Below the pieces are notes generated by a model. The model worked only from the letters and a program-made list of their open reading frames with translations. It ran no database searches and was not told the DNA's origin. Positions 1 through 12,700 of a stretch of 64,000 nucleotides of DNA are shown piece after piece. Position 1 is the stretch's first letter. Each line of letters begins with the position of its first letter. Source of the DNA: Viscum album (taxonomy: Eukaryota > Streptophyta > Magnoliopsida > Santalales > Viscaceae); contig OY728166.1 of the NCBI GenBank assembly GCA_963277665.1, positions 548,201,219 to 548,265,218 of the forward strand, read 5' to 3'. Both the position numbers and the translations under genes were made by a program.

Positions 1-2600
1 ATCCCAGATGTAAATCATCGTAGAAAACATCAAACTAAACCCCCTCAGCTAGAAGAGAATGGATGGGAGTGCTTACTAACTTCTCCTTTAGATACTCGAA
101 AGCTACCTGACACTAATCAGTCCATATGAATGTATGATCCTTCCTAGTCAAAGATATCAGCAGAGTTGCAACTCGTGAGAAATCATCTTTGAACCTCCTG
201 TAATAGCCTGCGAGAAAAAGGAAACATCATTCTTATGACACAGTATTTGGGGATTCACAAGACACAACTAATTCTATATTTGACGGATCCACAGCTACAC
301 CCTATTGGGACACAAAATTCCATAAGAAACATACTTCTTGAGCCCAAAACTAACACTTCGACAACTTCCTGAACAACTGATGTTGGAGAGGAAATCCCAA
401 AATGGATTTTAGATGATCTGCATACTCCACTTGTGATGTGGAGTACACAAGGATGTCGTCAATTAAAACTACCAAAAACATCTCCAGGAAGTCAAAAAAC
501 ATAGCATTCATTAATCCCATGAATACATCTAGAGAATTCGTCATGCCAAATGGGATTACAACAAACTCATAATGCCCATGATGACAACAGAAAGAAGTCT
601 TCAGGATATCCTCATCCTTAAAATGAATCTGATGATATCCCGACCACTAGATGATCTTTGAGAACCAACTTGAACCTTTCAGTTGATCGAATAAATCATC
701 TATCCGCGGAAGTCTATAGCGATTATTTATTTTCACTTTGTTCAAGTGACGATAATCGACACACAACCACAAACTGTCATCGGCCTTCTTCATGAAAAAA
801 ACTTGTTCACCCCATGTTAACACAATTGGATAAACAAAACCACACTGTAACAGACCATCATGATGTATACGTAGCTATCATAACTCAGAAGGGGTTATCC
901 TATATGGATACATAGAGAGATGAGACGCTCCTGGCTGTAGCACGATCCCAAACTCGATCTCTCGTCGAGGTGGTAATGCTACAACCACTTCTGAAAGACA
1001 TTAGGAAACTCTACTAGGACCCTAGGAAATTCAAAATGCTGAACCTCTGATGAAGTTAGATTCATCTCAACCATCATTGATGATAAGGATGGAAAGTACC
1101 TATGAGCCATCTGATGATCTCACACACCAACAAACACCACTAGCTCCCCATTTGCACCAATGAAGACGACCTTCTTATTGAAGCAATCCATGATAGCCTC
1201 CACCAATAGAACTAATCCATGTCCAGGATGACATCATATGGTTGTATTAATAAACATAGGAAATCTCCCCAAGAGAAATGTTTCCCCAACACTAGCTCAA
1301 AGTCTCTACATACTTCAAACAAGTCAGCTCGACCTCCAATAGGTGTAGTCAATGCCAAGGGAAATGGAAGACTCTCTACCTCAAGTCCCAAAGCATGGAC
1401 AAGGTTAGGTGATATGAAAGAATGTGTTTCTCCTAAATAAAAAAAATGCATACACCAATGTCATAAACAAGATAAGGGTTCCTCGAACGACAACTGGATT
1501 TCCTGGTGATGGCAATGCTTGAGCATGAAGCTAGCCACGACCTCCTCCACGGCCTCTCTAACCCTGATGAAACCCGCCACCATGGTCACGCTATGCTCTA
1601 TGAGGATGGGGAGAATCATGGGGTTATCCTCTGCCTGACCCATCTAACCTATGTTAATCTAATGCTGGTGCAACTGGCTTCTGCTGCCTCGGTTGGAACT
1701 ATCTCAATGGAGGAACCTGGAGCGTAGCGCCTGGTGCACAATGACCTCTCTGAAATATTGGGCACTCCCACTAGTGATGACAATGACCCTTTCAAGAAAA
1801 ACAAGCACATGATCCCTTAACATAGTCTTGAGAGTTACTGCCTCTAGAGAAACAAGAAGTGAAGGGCTGGGACCTACCCCCTGCTAAACAGAATCTCTTC
1901 TGCCCCGAAAAACGGGAACCCTGGACCACAAATCTACTTCATGCTGAATCATGCCTATTCCCCTCTCATGATGATCATATCCTATCTGAAGTCCTCTCTA
2001 CAACCTCTTCCCTCTCCATCACCTGAAGATATGTTTTCAACATAAATGTGGTGACCTGGCACTGGATCTCTGGATGCAATGACTCCTCGAAATGCCTCGC
2101 CCTGGCCTCCTCATCTGGCAACAGGTTGAATCATATCGTAAAAGGTTCCTAAAACGGATTCAAAAATCTCAAACACTAGAGCTCCCCTATCGAAGGGTAA
2201 GAATCTCTTGGAAACTGGATTCTTTCATAGTGGAAGAAAGACAATCGACTCTAAACCTATCTTGGAACTCCTCCCACAAGATTGATGACTCCTCGCGATC
2301 CTTGAGGAAAGAGAACCACCATTTCCTCACTGATCAATGTATCATCGTCACAACCAAGGACACCTAGTGATCCTTTAGAGAACGAATCGAACTGAGTATG
2401 ATCTCGACCTCCTCTAACCAATCATCCATGATTGCATCTGAAATGGATCTCTCGTACTTCTGCAGACTCTGGCGCTAAAACTCTCAGAGATTCTTCCTCC
2501 AATTGTCGTCGTCATCAACCTATTCCTTGTGGAGATCTTCTGGAACATCATGTTGGTCATTTTTTGTGCAAACCTGATGAGGACGTCAACTTGGAGCCAT
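1..2600 (-). pseudogene. Element A gag-protease-RT pseudogene (fragment)
   Basis: Shredded gag-pol on the minus strand. The likely gag ATG is at 2600 (M-A-P-S then a stop). A protease fragment at 1212-1451 keeps THSFISP and YDVIL, but the catalytic DSG has decayed. An RT fragment at 350-544 keeps the catalytic-type string LIDDILVYS. The zinc knuckle region near 1750-1790 retains WEC downstream of a TAG. Three TAG codons in the reading phase of element B (2364-2366, 1699-1701, 1558-1560) sit at the same places as stops in element B. Several other B stops are still sense codons here (CAG, CGA, TGG), which makes this copy a useful outgroup. It cannot produce protein. Confidence 0.85.
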
Positions 2601-2987
2601 ACCTATAAAATAACAAATAATTAGAGCTCCTAAACATAGAATATGGAATTCTCAACATTAATTAATTAATTGTTTTATTTTATTAATTTTAGATTAACCT
2701 ATCCCAAGTTCTACCCATTCAAATATAGGCACAGAGAATAATAATGCATGATCCTTTCCATGGTCTCTATCCTAAAACTAGTATCACCTTGTTTAGTAGC
2801 CATTGTAAACTTTGAGGTCCGTACATTAGATCATAGGGGGACCTAAAAGACTATGTCTCAGCCGGTCTCAAGTGTTACCTCACCTTCTAAACATGAATGA
2901 CACGGTTTCCCTACCAACCCATGCAACCTCACCTGTGAATAACTCTAAACATCATCTGATCCCTCAACCATACCTCTTATACCACTC
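2601..2987 (-). other. Element A leader between 5' LTR and gag
   Basis: This 387-bp stretch aligns with 33166-33551 of element B. It includes the conserved words CTACCCATTC and CATAGGGGG, and an ATTAATTAATT run. It is the untranslated leader carrying the PBS at its LTR-proximal end. No open reading frame is recognisable. Confidence 0.7.
2974..2984 (-). other. Element A primer-binding site (initiator tRNA-Met type), one mismatch
   Basis: The plus strand reads CTCTTATACCA, so the minus strand is TGGTATAAGAG against the canonical plant PBS TGGTATCAGAG: one mismatch. It lies 3 nt inside the LTR edge, the same spacing as in element B. Confidence 0.75.
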
Positions 2988-5900
2988 TTTCAAGACCCCA
3001 TCCACACAAAGTGTACCCCTCATAGTCCGACAATGTGAGAAGGGATATAATGACCCCCGAGTCCCACCACTAGTAGGCCCCGGGATGGAGACTAGCACCG
3101 AGGGTATAGTAACACTCAAAATGGGAGGCATTACCCTCTAATAGAACACATGAAAAAGAGAGGGATAAGATAGACACCAATCAACTCCAACTTAGACTAC
3201 AATATAAATGAAAACACAATTACACATATGAAATGTCATGCATAAGTACTACAACAGAACGGGAAAAAACATCATGTACCCAAAAGAAAGTAAAACAACA
3301 GAAACCACAGGCCCAAACAGATCCTGCAACCACAAGCTAGTAAACACCATCCTGATCTCCATCCTACTCCAATTGACCTGAAATACAAATTATATGTACA
3401 TAGGGTGAGTATAAAAGTATACTCAGTAGGACCCTCCCTGAAGCCTCTCGGTCAAAGTAATGAAAGCATGCTAAAGCACAGTGAACAACAAGTTAAACTA
3501 ACTCATCACCTAAACATGTATACTAAGTTCCAAACTGCACCACAGATACTCTCACCATGTAACTCATACAAGAATATATCATATAATAAATAATATCATG
3601 GGTACCCCTCTACTACTTCTCCACTAGTTTGCCGCTTTGATCAAACGACGCACGTCCTGAGCATCTCTCTCCAAAAAGGCTTGCCCACAGACACCAGGGA
3701 AAAGCACTATAATATGCACCTCATGAAAAAAAACCACCATGTGCACATACCAATGTAACGAGTTAGTTTTTGGGAGCCACCCCAGCTTGCATAACATGTT
3801 TCATACGTCAGGTATTATACCTCAAGCCATTACAACCCATACACCGAGTAAGGATCCTCAAGGCATCACAACCTATACACATTACACCTATAGTATTATA
3901 TATAAAACTATATCCAAAATATATTTGTGTGAATAACCACAAACCATTGTAGCCCTCTAAAAAAATATATGGGGAAGACTAACCAATTCACGTACCTGCA
4001 CTAGTAACTACCAAGAGAAGAGAGCGGGGCCAAATGGGGTAGTCAACCATCCGACCTCCCACTAGAATGTTGGAGAAAACACCCCCCAGGGCTCAGAATC
4101 CCTGGGATGTCAGTTTCACGTACTGACATGGTGGATTAGCGTATATAAACACAAAAAGTATAAGATATATTATATCTCACAACCACATTATGGGCACTAC
4201 ATGTTCATAGGCACAACTGCAGAAAACGTCTCTCAGACTCTGGGATGGTACATCTAAAACTAGGTTTCCTATAAGTACACAAAACTTTAAATAGATTTAT
4301 TAGATTAATTCATTCCCTTTTTATTAGTTACATTGTACGTTATTTAATTCTTTAAACATTATTAAACCATGAACAATTCCACATTAAATATCATTAGCAT
4401 AACATCCAACGTCAATTTCTCCTTCAAAAATTACAACCTCATCGTTATGTTCCAGAATCTCCATCCCAAAGGGCTAACACCATTCATTCATTCATTCATT
4501 ATATGAATACTTTCCCACATTCCCAGGAATTCTAGGAAAATAATATATGTTACTAAACACATGGGGGCTCAACACAGTGAGTATATGTACTACCTGTCGA
4601 GTCTTTGACACCTATAACAAGAGCATATACCCATCCCTCCATGAGAAGTTAAACACAGAAAGAACATGTCATACCCAGTGTGTCATCGTCTATTTTAGAA
4701 GAAGGGTATGTAATATTACATTCCTTGAGCAGTGGGGAAAAGTAATGCAGATAAAAAACCAAAAGAAACAGAAAGAATCCAACATTAACATCCATTCCAT
4801 TCCATCATCCCTGATGTCCTCCACGATACCCACATTCATAAACCGATGCATCTCAACAATCTAGGCTTCATCTGCTGCAACAACCAAAATGCCTACATGC
4901 CTCCACATATTTCCACAAACATCTAGGCTCACATAATATCACAAGAAACAAGAAATAATCACCATGTTAGTTGGGATATTGGCCCTTTAACAATCGTTAG
5001 GGTAAGTCATACCCCCTAAAGGAATTATCAAACAATCAGTTCTTTAATCCAGGTTGAATTAACAGGTTTGTTATTTGTAGGTTCCAAATCCGGGAAACTA
5101 AATCAGCAAGTTATCAAAAATAATTAAACATGCTTACTGCACCAATTTTATTAACACCAAGTACAACTAAAACCATATTTTCTTACATGCCTATTTATCT
5201 TTATACAAACAATTATCAATTAATCCCAATATTCGCTCTTTACAGATTTCCATCAAGAATGAATAGATAATCAAAGAAAGCATAGATATTAGACTATCTA
5301 GAAGAATATGAGAAATAACATATGATCGTTATCAATTTAATAATCTGGTTAAGATAATTATTATGTCAATTCCATTTTCATCCAGTTTGATTAAACATGC
5401 TAATAATACAGTTTCAAGTAAACGAAAAGAGTAGAAATAATTCCCCTGCCTCAAATAGTTCCTCTTGTTCTTTATCAACACAACGGGTCATGATCCTCAT
5501 CTCGCAACACTATATCCACCTGAGGATGCCACAGTTCGACCACACCAAACAAACCACATGAAAAACTCCATTATAAGCATGGATATTACATGTTATAATT
5601 TGTAAAGGAGAAACAACAGAAGTTGATCCCCAAAGGAAGTATTATAAAACATACCTTATATCGAAGATTGACCGATATAGCTCTTTTGTATCCAAAACAG
5701 AGCGGAACCAGTCCAAGGAGTAGAGTATGATTGTGAAACTCCTACAGGAAGGATTTAAAGGTTCTTGAATCTAATAGCCAAGAACAAAGAGGAAGAACAA
5801 TGAAAGATGATATCTTGTCCCTTTTGAAGATTTAAAGGGGCGAAAGTTTAAGATAAGTTTAATTCCCCATTAAAATCGGATCGCATTAACCCACACGGTT

Positions 5901-6780
5901 TGCCAAAGAAAAAACATCTCAATCCATAGGAATAATTAATATAGGATTTATGGCATTTAAATCGGCCTTAAGATTCCATAAAATAAGGCTTTATATTTAT
6001 TTTACTTCAAAGTAAACGTCAAAGGTGTGAAACTGTAGGATGTTGGAAAAACTATTCACATACTAAAAATTTGGAAAATGAATGAAAATGTCACCATTAG
6101 ACCTCACTATTGGAGGTTACCAATATTCCTCACCCTTAGAGATTACCGATAGACCACATCGTTAGATATTACCGAATAACCTCACCATTAGAGGTTACCG
6201 ATATACCTCACTGTTATAGGTTACTGATATAACTCACAGTTAGAGGTTACCGATAGACCTCACCATTCTAAAAACACTATACCCCTACCATTATGGAAAC
6301 ACTATTCATGTATTCCGTTAGAAGTTCACTGTTAGAACCTCACCATTCTGGAAACACGGATCAATTCTACCCTTAGAAGGTCACCGTTAGAACATCACCA
6401 TTCTAGAAACACTCTTCATGTCTACCATTAGAAGGTTTCCATTAGAACCTCACCATTCTGAAAGCATTAGTCAAGCTTACCGTTATAAGGTCACTGTTAG
6501 AACCTCACCATTCTAGAATAACTCTTCAAGTATACCGTTAGAAGGTCGTCGTTAGAACCTCATCATTCTGGAAACACTGTTCACAGAACCTCATCGATAG
6601 AATCAATGTTCACTGATCCTCACCGATAGAATTATTTTTCATTAATCCTCACTGATAGAACATTGTTCACTGAATTGGAAATTTATCAATATGTTGAGAA
6701 TATACCACTTTGACCTCCCGGAACAGTTCAAACACCATATTTTCACAATGTAATGGACTTGAGAGTTCTGGGCCATTACA
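2988..6780 (-). repeat. Element A 5' LTR (3.8 kb)
   Basis: Homologous end to end with the 3.9 kb LTRs of element B. The left edge TTTCAAGACCCC corresponds to TGTCACGACCCC, and the right edge GGGCCATTACA is identical in kind. The LTR keeps the CTCACCC box near 3375-3430 and the block resembling GTCTTTG..CCTATA near 4595-4615. It also holds a 13/14-bp minisatellite at about 6092-6665, in the same place as B's array but with different unit sequence. Terminal TG has decayed to TT; CA is intact. Confidence 0.85.
6092..6665 (-). repeat. Minisatellite in element A U3 (26-bp dimer / 14-bp units)
   Basis: The first half follows a 26-bp dimer with consensus CATTAGAGGTTAC + CGATAGACCTCAC, each half 13 bp. 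The second half is built of about 14-bp words such as CCGTTAGAAGGTCA and CCGTTAGAACCTCA, interspersed with CTGGAAACACTGTTCA. It occupies the same LTR position as the 13-bp GATCTGTGAAAC array of element B, and both are bounded by the word CTGGAAACACTGTTCA. The period is conserved but the unit sequence is largely replaced. Confidence 0.8.
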
Positions 6781-9700
6781 CAAACTAACTATATTTAGTA
6801 ATTTGAATAACTCAGAATGTTGTTCCCAATGCCTCCCTATTAAAATAAATCTTTATAACAACAAATAAAAAAATTAGAACACAATTAATGTATATTAATT
6901 ATTAATCAATAAAAAATTTAATGGTTTATATTAGCTAAAATTTTTCATATTTTTGAAAATTCCACTTTCAATGAAAAATATTTTTTTAAGAAAAAAATAT
7001 CAAAAAAATATTTCTATGTTTACAAAATAATTATAAAAATAAATTCATTAAATTATGTCATTAAAATACAAATTTAAGGTTTGAAATTCTACCTTAAAAT
7101 CCCACAATACAATTTTAATAAATCTATTTCATAAAAATTACTTATCTAAACAAGGTCATAACAAAAAAATAGGTGGAGTAAAGATCCACTAATATCCTAG
7201 TGCAATTATAAGAATGTTATTCTAATATATCTGTAATATATTTATTACAAATCACCAATATAAACGTATGTAATCAACATTCATAATGTTTATAAAACAC
7301 TCATTGGGTGAATATTGTTTTCAAAAAGTATAATTCATATCATGTAGTTTTATAAGGGACAAAAACCCACTAACATGGTGTATTAGACTCATTTAATCAT
7401 CATTAATCATCTGAAGTAAAACAAACAAGAGAAACTAGGTGTTTCATCATTTTTAAGTGGAAACCCATAAATTAATACCCTAACAACATATGGAAATATC
7501 AATATAAGATGTAATGGAATAATAAAAAGAGGGAGAAGAATATAAAAAGTGTATATATTGGATTTTAATTGACTAAGAATATTATATGGAAGTGGGATTA
7601 AGGAACATTCCCCAGTATAGAATAAAAGAGTTCCCCCACCCTATATTTATCACTCAAACTAATATAGATGGTTGAATTCTCCAATTATTCGTCTAATTAA
7701 CATAATTAATAATAATTATATCTTAATAATTACCTTAATCTTTTATAAACATAACTAAATACCCCTTATCTAATTAGTATATAACAGTTTTAACTGGGGT
7801 TAGGGTAGCCATATTGATAGTTAAAGGCCTATTATCTCCTTTTATCCCTCTATAAGTGGATTTTTTATATGATTACCTTCATATAATGTACCATATAGAA
7901 TAATTTATATCATCATAGAGACTAATAATCTAGGACAAGGTGAAATAATATAATAGTAGAAATTTAATAGTCACTATTAACATATTGTCCACAAAATAAA
8001 TGATAGAAGAATTCATTTATGGGTATTCCTAATCTAATGAAACCAAAAAAATTATAAATATATAAGATAAATTATTCCATATAGTAATTATATTAAAAAA
8101 TGTATCCTCATATTAAATTTATAGCACCATAATTCATTGTTTAAAAAATGAATAAAAGGATGATCAAATTTAAATAAAAAACTTTGCTCCTATTAAAATA
8201 AATAAAGTCAGTGCACGCACTCGATGTCATATGTAGGATTAAGAATTACGACCACTACCCAATCTACCATTTGTGCCTTCTTAGTAAATTATTTAATATG
8301 TTTTATGTATATGTATATACCCATCCCCAACCATTCAATTAATTGTTATTATTTATAACTTTTCAACCAATGATCATATTACACAACTAAAAATGTGTGT
8401 TTAAAAAACATTACAGAAATATTTTTGAGTTAACTTAAATATATATTCCTTATAAATAAAAATTAATGATAATGGTCTAACTCCGTTAGTTGACCCACCT
8501 CATTAGGAATAAATAAAAATAATAGAAATAATAAAACCCACTAATCTGATAATTATTATAAATCATTATCCAATTCATATTAGTTCCACCCAGGAGGATC
8601 ATTTATATCATATTTCCTATGATGAAATTTCAATATACTTCCATCAATGTCATCCATGTTTTGATGAAGGCCACTATCATATATCGATATATTTGTGATT
8701 ATATTCCCAATCCCATTTTGATGGGGTTATTTTTATATAATAACTTCCATCCATTACTAATTTCAATTCAGTGACCATCCCAAGTAATTAAAACACAACC
8801 CCAAAAATAGTCATTTCTCCAAAATCTAAGGGTAATAAAATAAAATATATTAAAAATTAATAATGTAAGGATCCACCCCTCACATTATTAGGGTTTAAAA
8901 AATAATATATAGACATCCTATTTCGAGGAAAACACACCATCGTTAATGTATACAATGAATAAATTGAAAATACATTCTTATGTTTTTAAAATGTAATTGG
9001 GAATATTCCTACTATCTAGTGAATGTTCTTTTTCAATTTACCATTTTCATAAAGTATTATATTATAAATATATTTGAGACTAAAATTCCTGAGGGGGGTA
9101 TCTAAATGATATCCCAATTTAATACCCATAGAACATGTTTATTGGGAATAAAATTTGAGATATTTTCTTCATTAAGATTTATCATTAGATATAGAATGAA
9201 AATGGTTATATATGGTTTGGGATTCATAGGCCTCGATAACATTCAAATAAATTCCATTAAAAAATAAATCAAGGGCATACATATGATTATAAAATATATA
9301 TCTATTGATGAATGAATAAATAATATCTATTCAATTAGACTTTACTGGGTTCTTTATCATTCCAAAATATACCAAAAGAATAAATTGTTGACGATTTGAA
9401 GGATTGTAAAACCTGATGTGGCTATATTTAATGTTAATCCAAATTATTTATATTACCACCATTTTATTTGGAATAATATCCATTATTTCATTGTTTCTAA
9501 TTATTATAATAATAACCGTGTATATATAGGGATAATCGAGTCATAATGGACATTGATTCAAATGGAATGTGTTCAAACCATCTCCACTCTTCCAAAATAT
9601 TGTCACATCTGAAAAGTAATGTCAGATTCAAGGGATCCCACTTATTTTCTTATAAATATATTTAAATTTTTTTATCTTCAAAATCCCCAAACATAACAAA

Positions 9701-12700
9701 ATGTGATCAAAAACACATTAACATTAACTATATTTCATATAGTCTATCCCCCTTGATGATAAATTGTATGGGGTGGTCCTTTTCATGAAACTATAAACTA
9801 TATGGATTTCTTTATATATCACATGAATATAAACTAATAAATGAAATTCTCCCAACATATGTGATTGAAATATAATAATTTACATAAAAATAAATATCAT
9901 AAGTAAAATATATTAAATTCATATCCTATTCAGAAGATCATTATCATAACTCCCTAAACTGCATGTCATAGCCTCATTACTATAACACCTTAAAATATTT
10001 TGTAGCAGTTCCTTTCTAGAAGATCATCTTTTTGAAAATATAAATTTATAAATAATATATTTTTCTTGATGATAATCTATTAATCATTAATTATTTAATA
10101 TGAAAATCAATATAAGTGTCCCAATTATAGGGACAACTAATAACAATATTGATATTCTCTAATTTAAAATACCATGGTTCTGAAAATCTATGAAAACAAT
10201 TTCCCCCATCCCATATTGTGTATAAAATGATTCCTACTCCAATAGAGTTTATAATAAGAAATAGATATATTGTATTATGATTAAATATAAACACTAATTC
10301 TTGTGAATTATCTACATATAATACTATAATTATAGTATTTGAGTTATATAAACTACTGCTTAAATTACTTTTCATTCATGTTGGCTCATTCCCCTTATTT
10401 TCATGTGAATAACCTTATGATTGGGATTAGCATGTTCTGAGAGAATATACACTATATGACACTTCATTCAATGATATATGACCTTAAACATGGAAACAAC
10501 AAATGGTCTATGTCATATAAAATTTGACCATGTGATTCCCATATTCCATTGACATCACTTGTATGACTACTAAAAGTGTGAAAAAAGTGAGATTCAAAAC
10601 CACTCATTGGTATCTTGAAAAAACCTAGAGAAATACCCTATTAATCTTGATAACTATATGTATCACGAAAAATTATTTTTATAAGAATGTAAACAATCAT
10701 AAATCTTATAGGGAATTCTGTTTACCATAATAAAATATAAATTACATTTAAAAGTTATTCAATTATAGAAACAAATTAAGATTTAGCACCTGACAAAAAA
10801 ATCATATGATCCTTAATCAAAATCGCTCTATATAAAAAACTGTGTTGAAATTATCTATGTTATATGTTAATATACTACATTAATCTATTTTTAATATGTT
10901 ATGAATTTGAATTTCAAGCACCATTTTGGTCATTATAGTATTACTTTAATCTAAATAAAAATGGTTCACTCTAGAAAGACATTAATGTAAATTCCTCATA
11001 TTATATATGATCTTGAACTATACAATAGTCGATTTTACGAAAATTGTTTTCCATTTTTTTATTAATTCAAATCCAATAAATTTTAGGTTTATAGATCCAA
11101 TGATTAAAATGACACATTCCCAAAAAAATCATGTATTGACTTCAATTTACCTTAGATACCAAGTAATTCTAGAATTTCCTATCTGATTCTCAGATAAAAT
11201 TACTTATTTCCATTGTATATAAATTACTGATATTTTATTAACTATTGTTACATTTATAATTAATTACAATATCTTTTCTCTATGATTTACTATGTTTATG
11301 TTTCTCATCCCTCTTTAAATGGGTTCTCATTCCTTCTTAGTTCCATGTTTTTATTCATGATTGGATTAGATTAACCCTCTCTTCTACCAGAGTTTTTTTC
11401 CATCAAAATTATTCTTGACTAATTATATTTCATCATATAATGGAATTCCAAATAAAACATTGTATAGCATATGAATATTATATACCAATCATTGAAATTT
11501 CAATTCCAAAATAAACTATATCATGTCTTTAATGATATGATCAGCACAAATACTCTTCTTAATGTTTTAATTGTACTATTAAATCATCTTAATAGGCCTC
11601 CCATGGAATATTTGAGAGACATAATTATATATGATATTTAGTGTAACTAGCAAAATATTTTTTCATATACTGGTATGAGTGTTTCCATATTTCCATGTGA
11701 TTGTTCCTAATATCATGGGGTGGTCCCAAAATTAACAAAGTTCTTCCTTTTCCAAAAAATATTCATCCAGTCATCTGAAAATAGATATATTATGAAATTA
11801 TTTATCTCCTCTCATATCATCATGTTCCAATATATTTGATATATTTTTAACATTTATACCGATGTGTATAATGAATTTTATTTAAAAAACATGATACTAA
11901 TACATATTGAGACTCATCATTCACCATAACCGTTATTTTGGGGTTCACATTTTTCCCATCACACTATTCGGAATCTTCATTCCCAATAGCCAGGAATTTA
12001 TATTATATTCCTACTGGTTAAATGTAATTCACTTTAGGGGAATGAAAATCCTATCTGAAATTGAACCTTGTCATACATGTATAAAATAAATAAATTTTTT
12101 TCTGTGATATAATACCCCAAACTATGAAACACCCTTTTCATATAATTTGTGTAACATTAAACAAGGAGCTTTTCATCAAATAAAAACATACATAGACAAT
12201 TCGATCTTTCGTGTTAATAATGTATATATTTTCATATAATACAAAACTCCATCAAAACATCATGTCCTTAAACAATGAATAAAATATTTATACTAAATTG
12301 AAAAAAATAAACCATAGAGAGAGAATAAAATTCGACAGGTTGAAAACATATAAAGGAAAACTTGGGTAACAGTTTAGAAATGACAAACTATTGTAACCAT
12401 AAACCGTCTTTTCAATTAGTTATGACTGATAAAATGGTATAGAGTATAAAGAATGTGAAACATGAATTTGGTCCCAAAAAATAATGATGTTTTTTTATTT
12501 CATAGATATATGAAAAATTATATTATTAACCAATTAACAATACTCACGTTGGATTTTATCTCTTCATTAATATTATTTTTGTGATCATAAATTATTAGGA
12601 TAGAAAAATAAACCATTTCAAATTACAATATAAGATATTGAAATAACCATAATACTGTAAAACGGTATTTATCTAGAACCCCTTAAATTTAAATAATATT

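Larger units (their letters stand above)
1..6780 (-). mobile_element. Element A: 5' part of a degenerate Ty3/gypsy chromovirus
   Basis: Reading the minus strand from 6780 down to 1, the order is 5' LTR (6780-2988), primer-binding site, leader, gag, protease and the start of RT/RNase H, where the window cuts it off. Base-by-base similarity to element B (24524-37467) is obvious: position 28 here corresponds to about 30588 there. The 3' LTR and integrase would lie left of the window. The reading frame is broken by many stops and indels, so this copy is much older than B. No target-site duplication can be tested because the left end is missing; the base run after the LTR is CAAAC (6781-6785). Confidence 0.88.

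Noticed and set aside
4485..4503. (ATTC)n microsatellite in element A's LTR
   Set aside because: A short simple repeat without wider significance; not listed as a feature.
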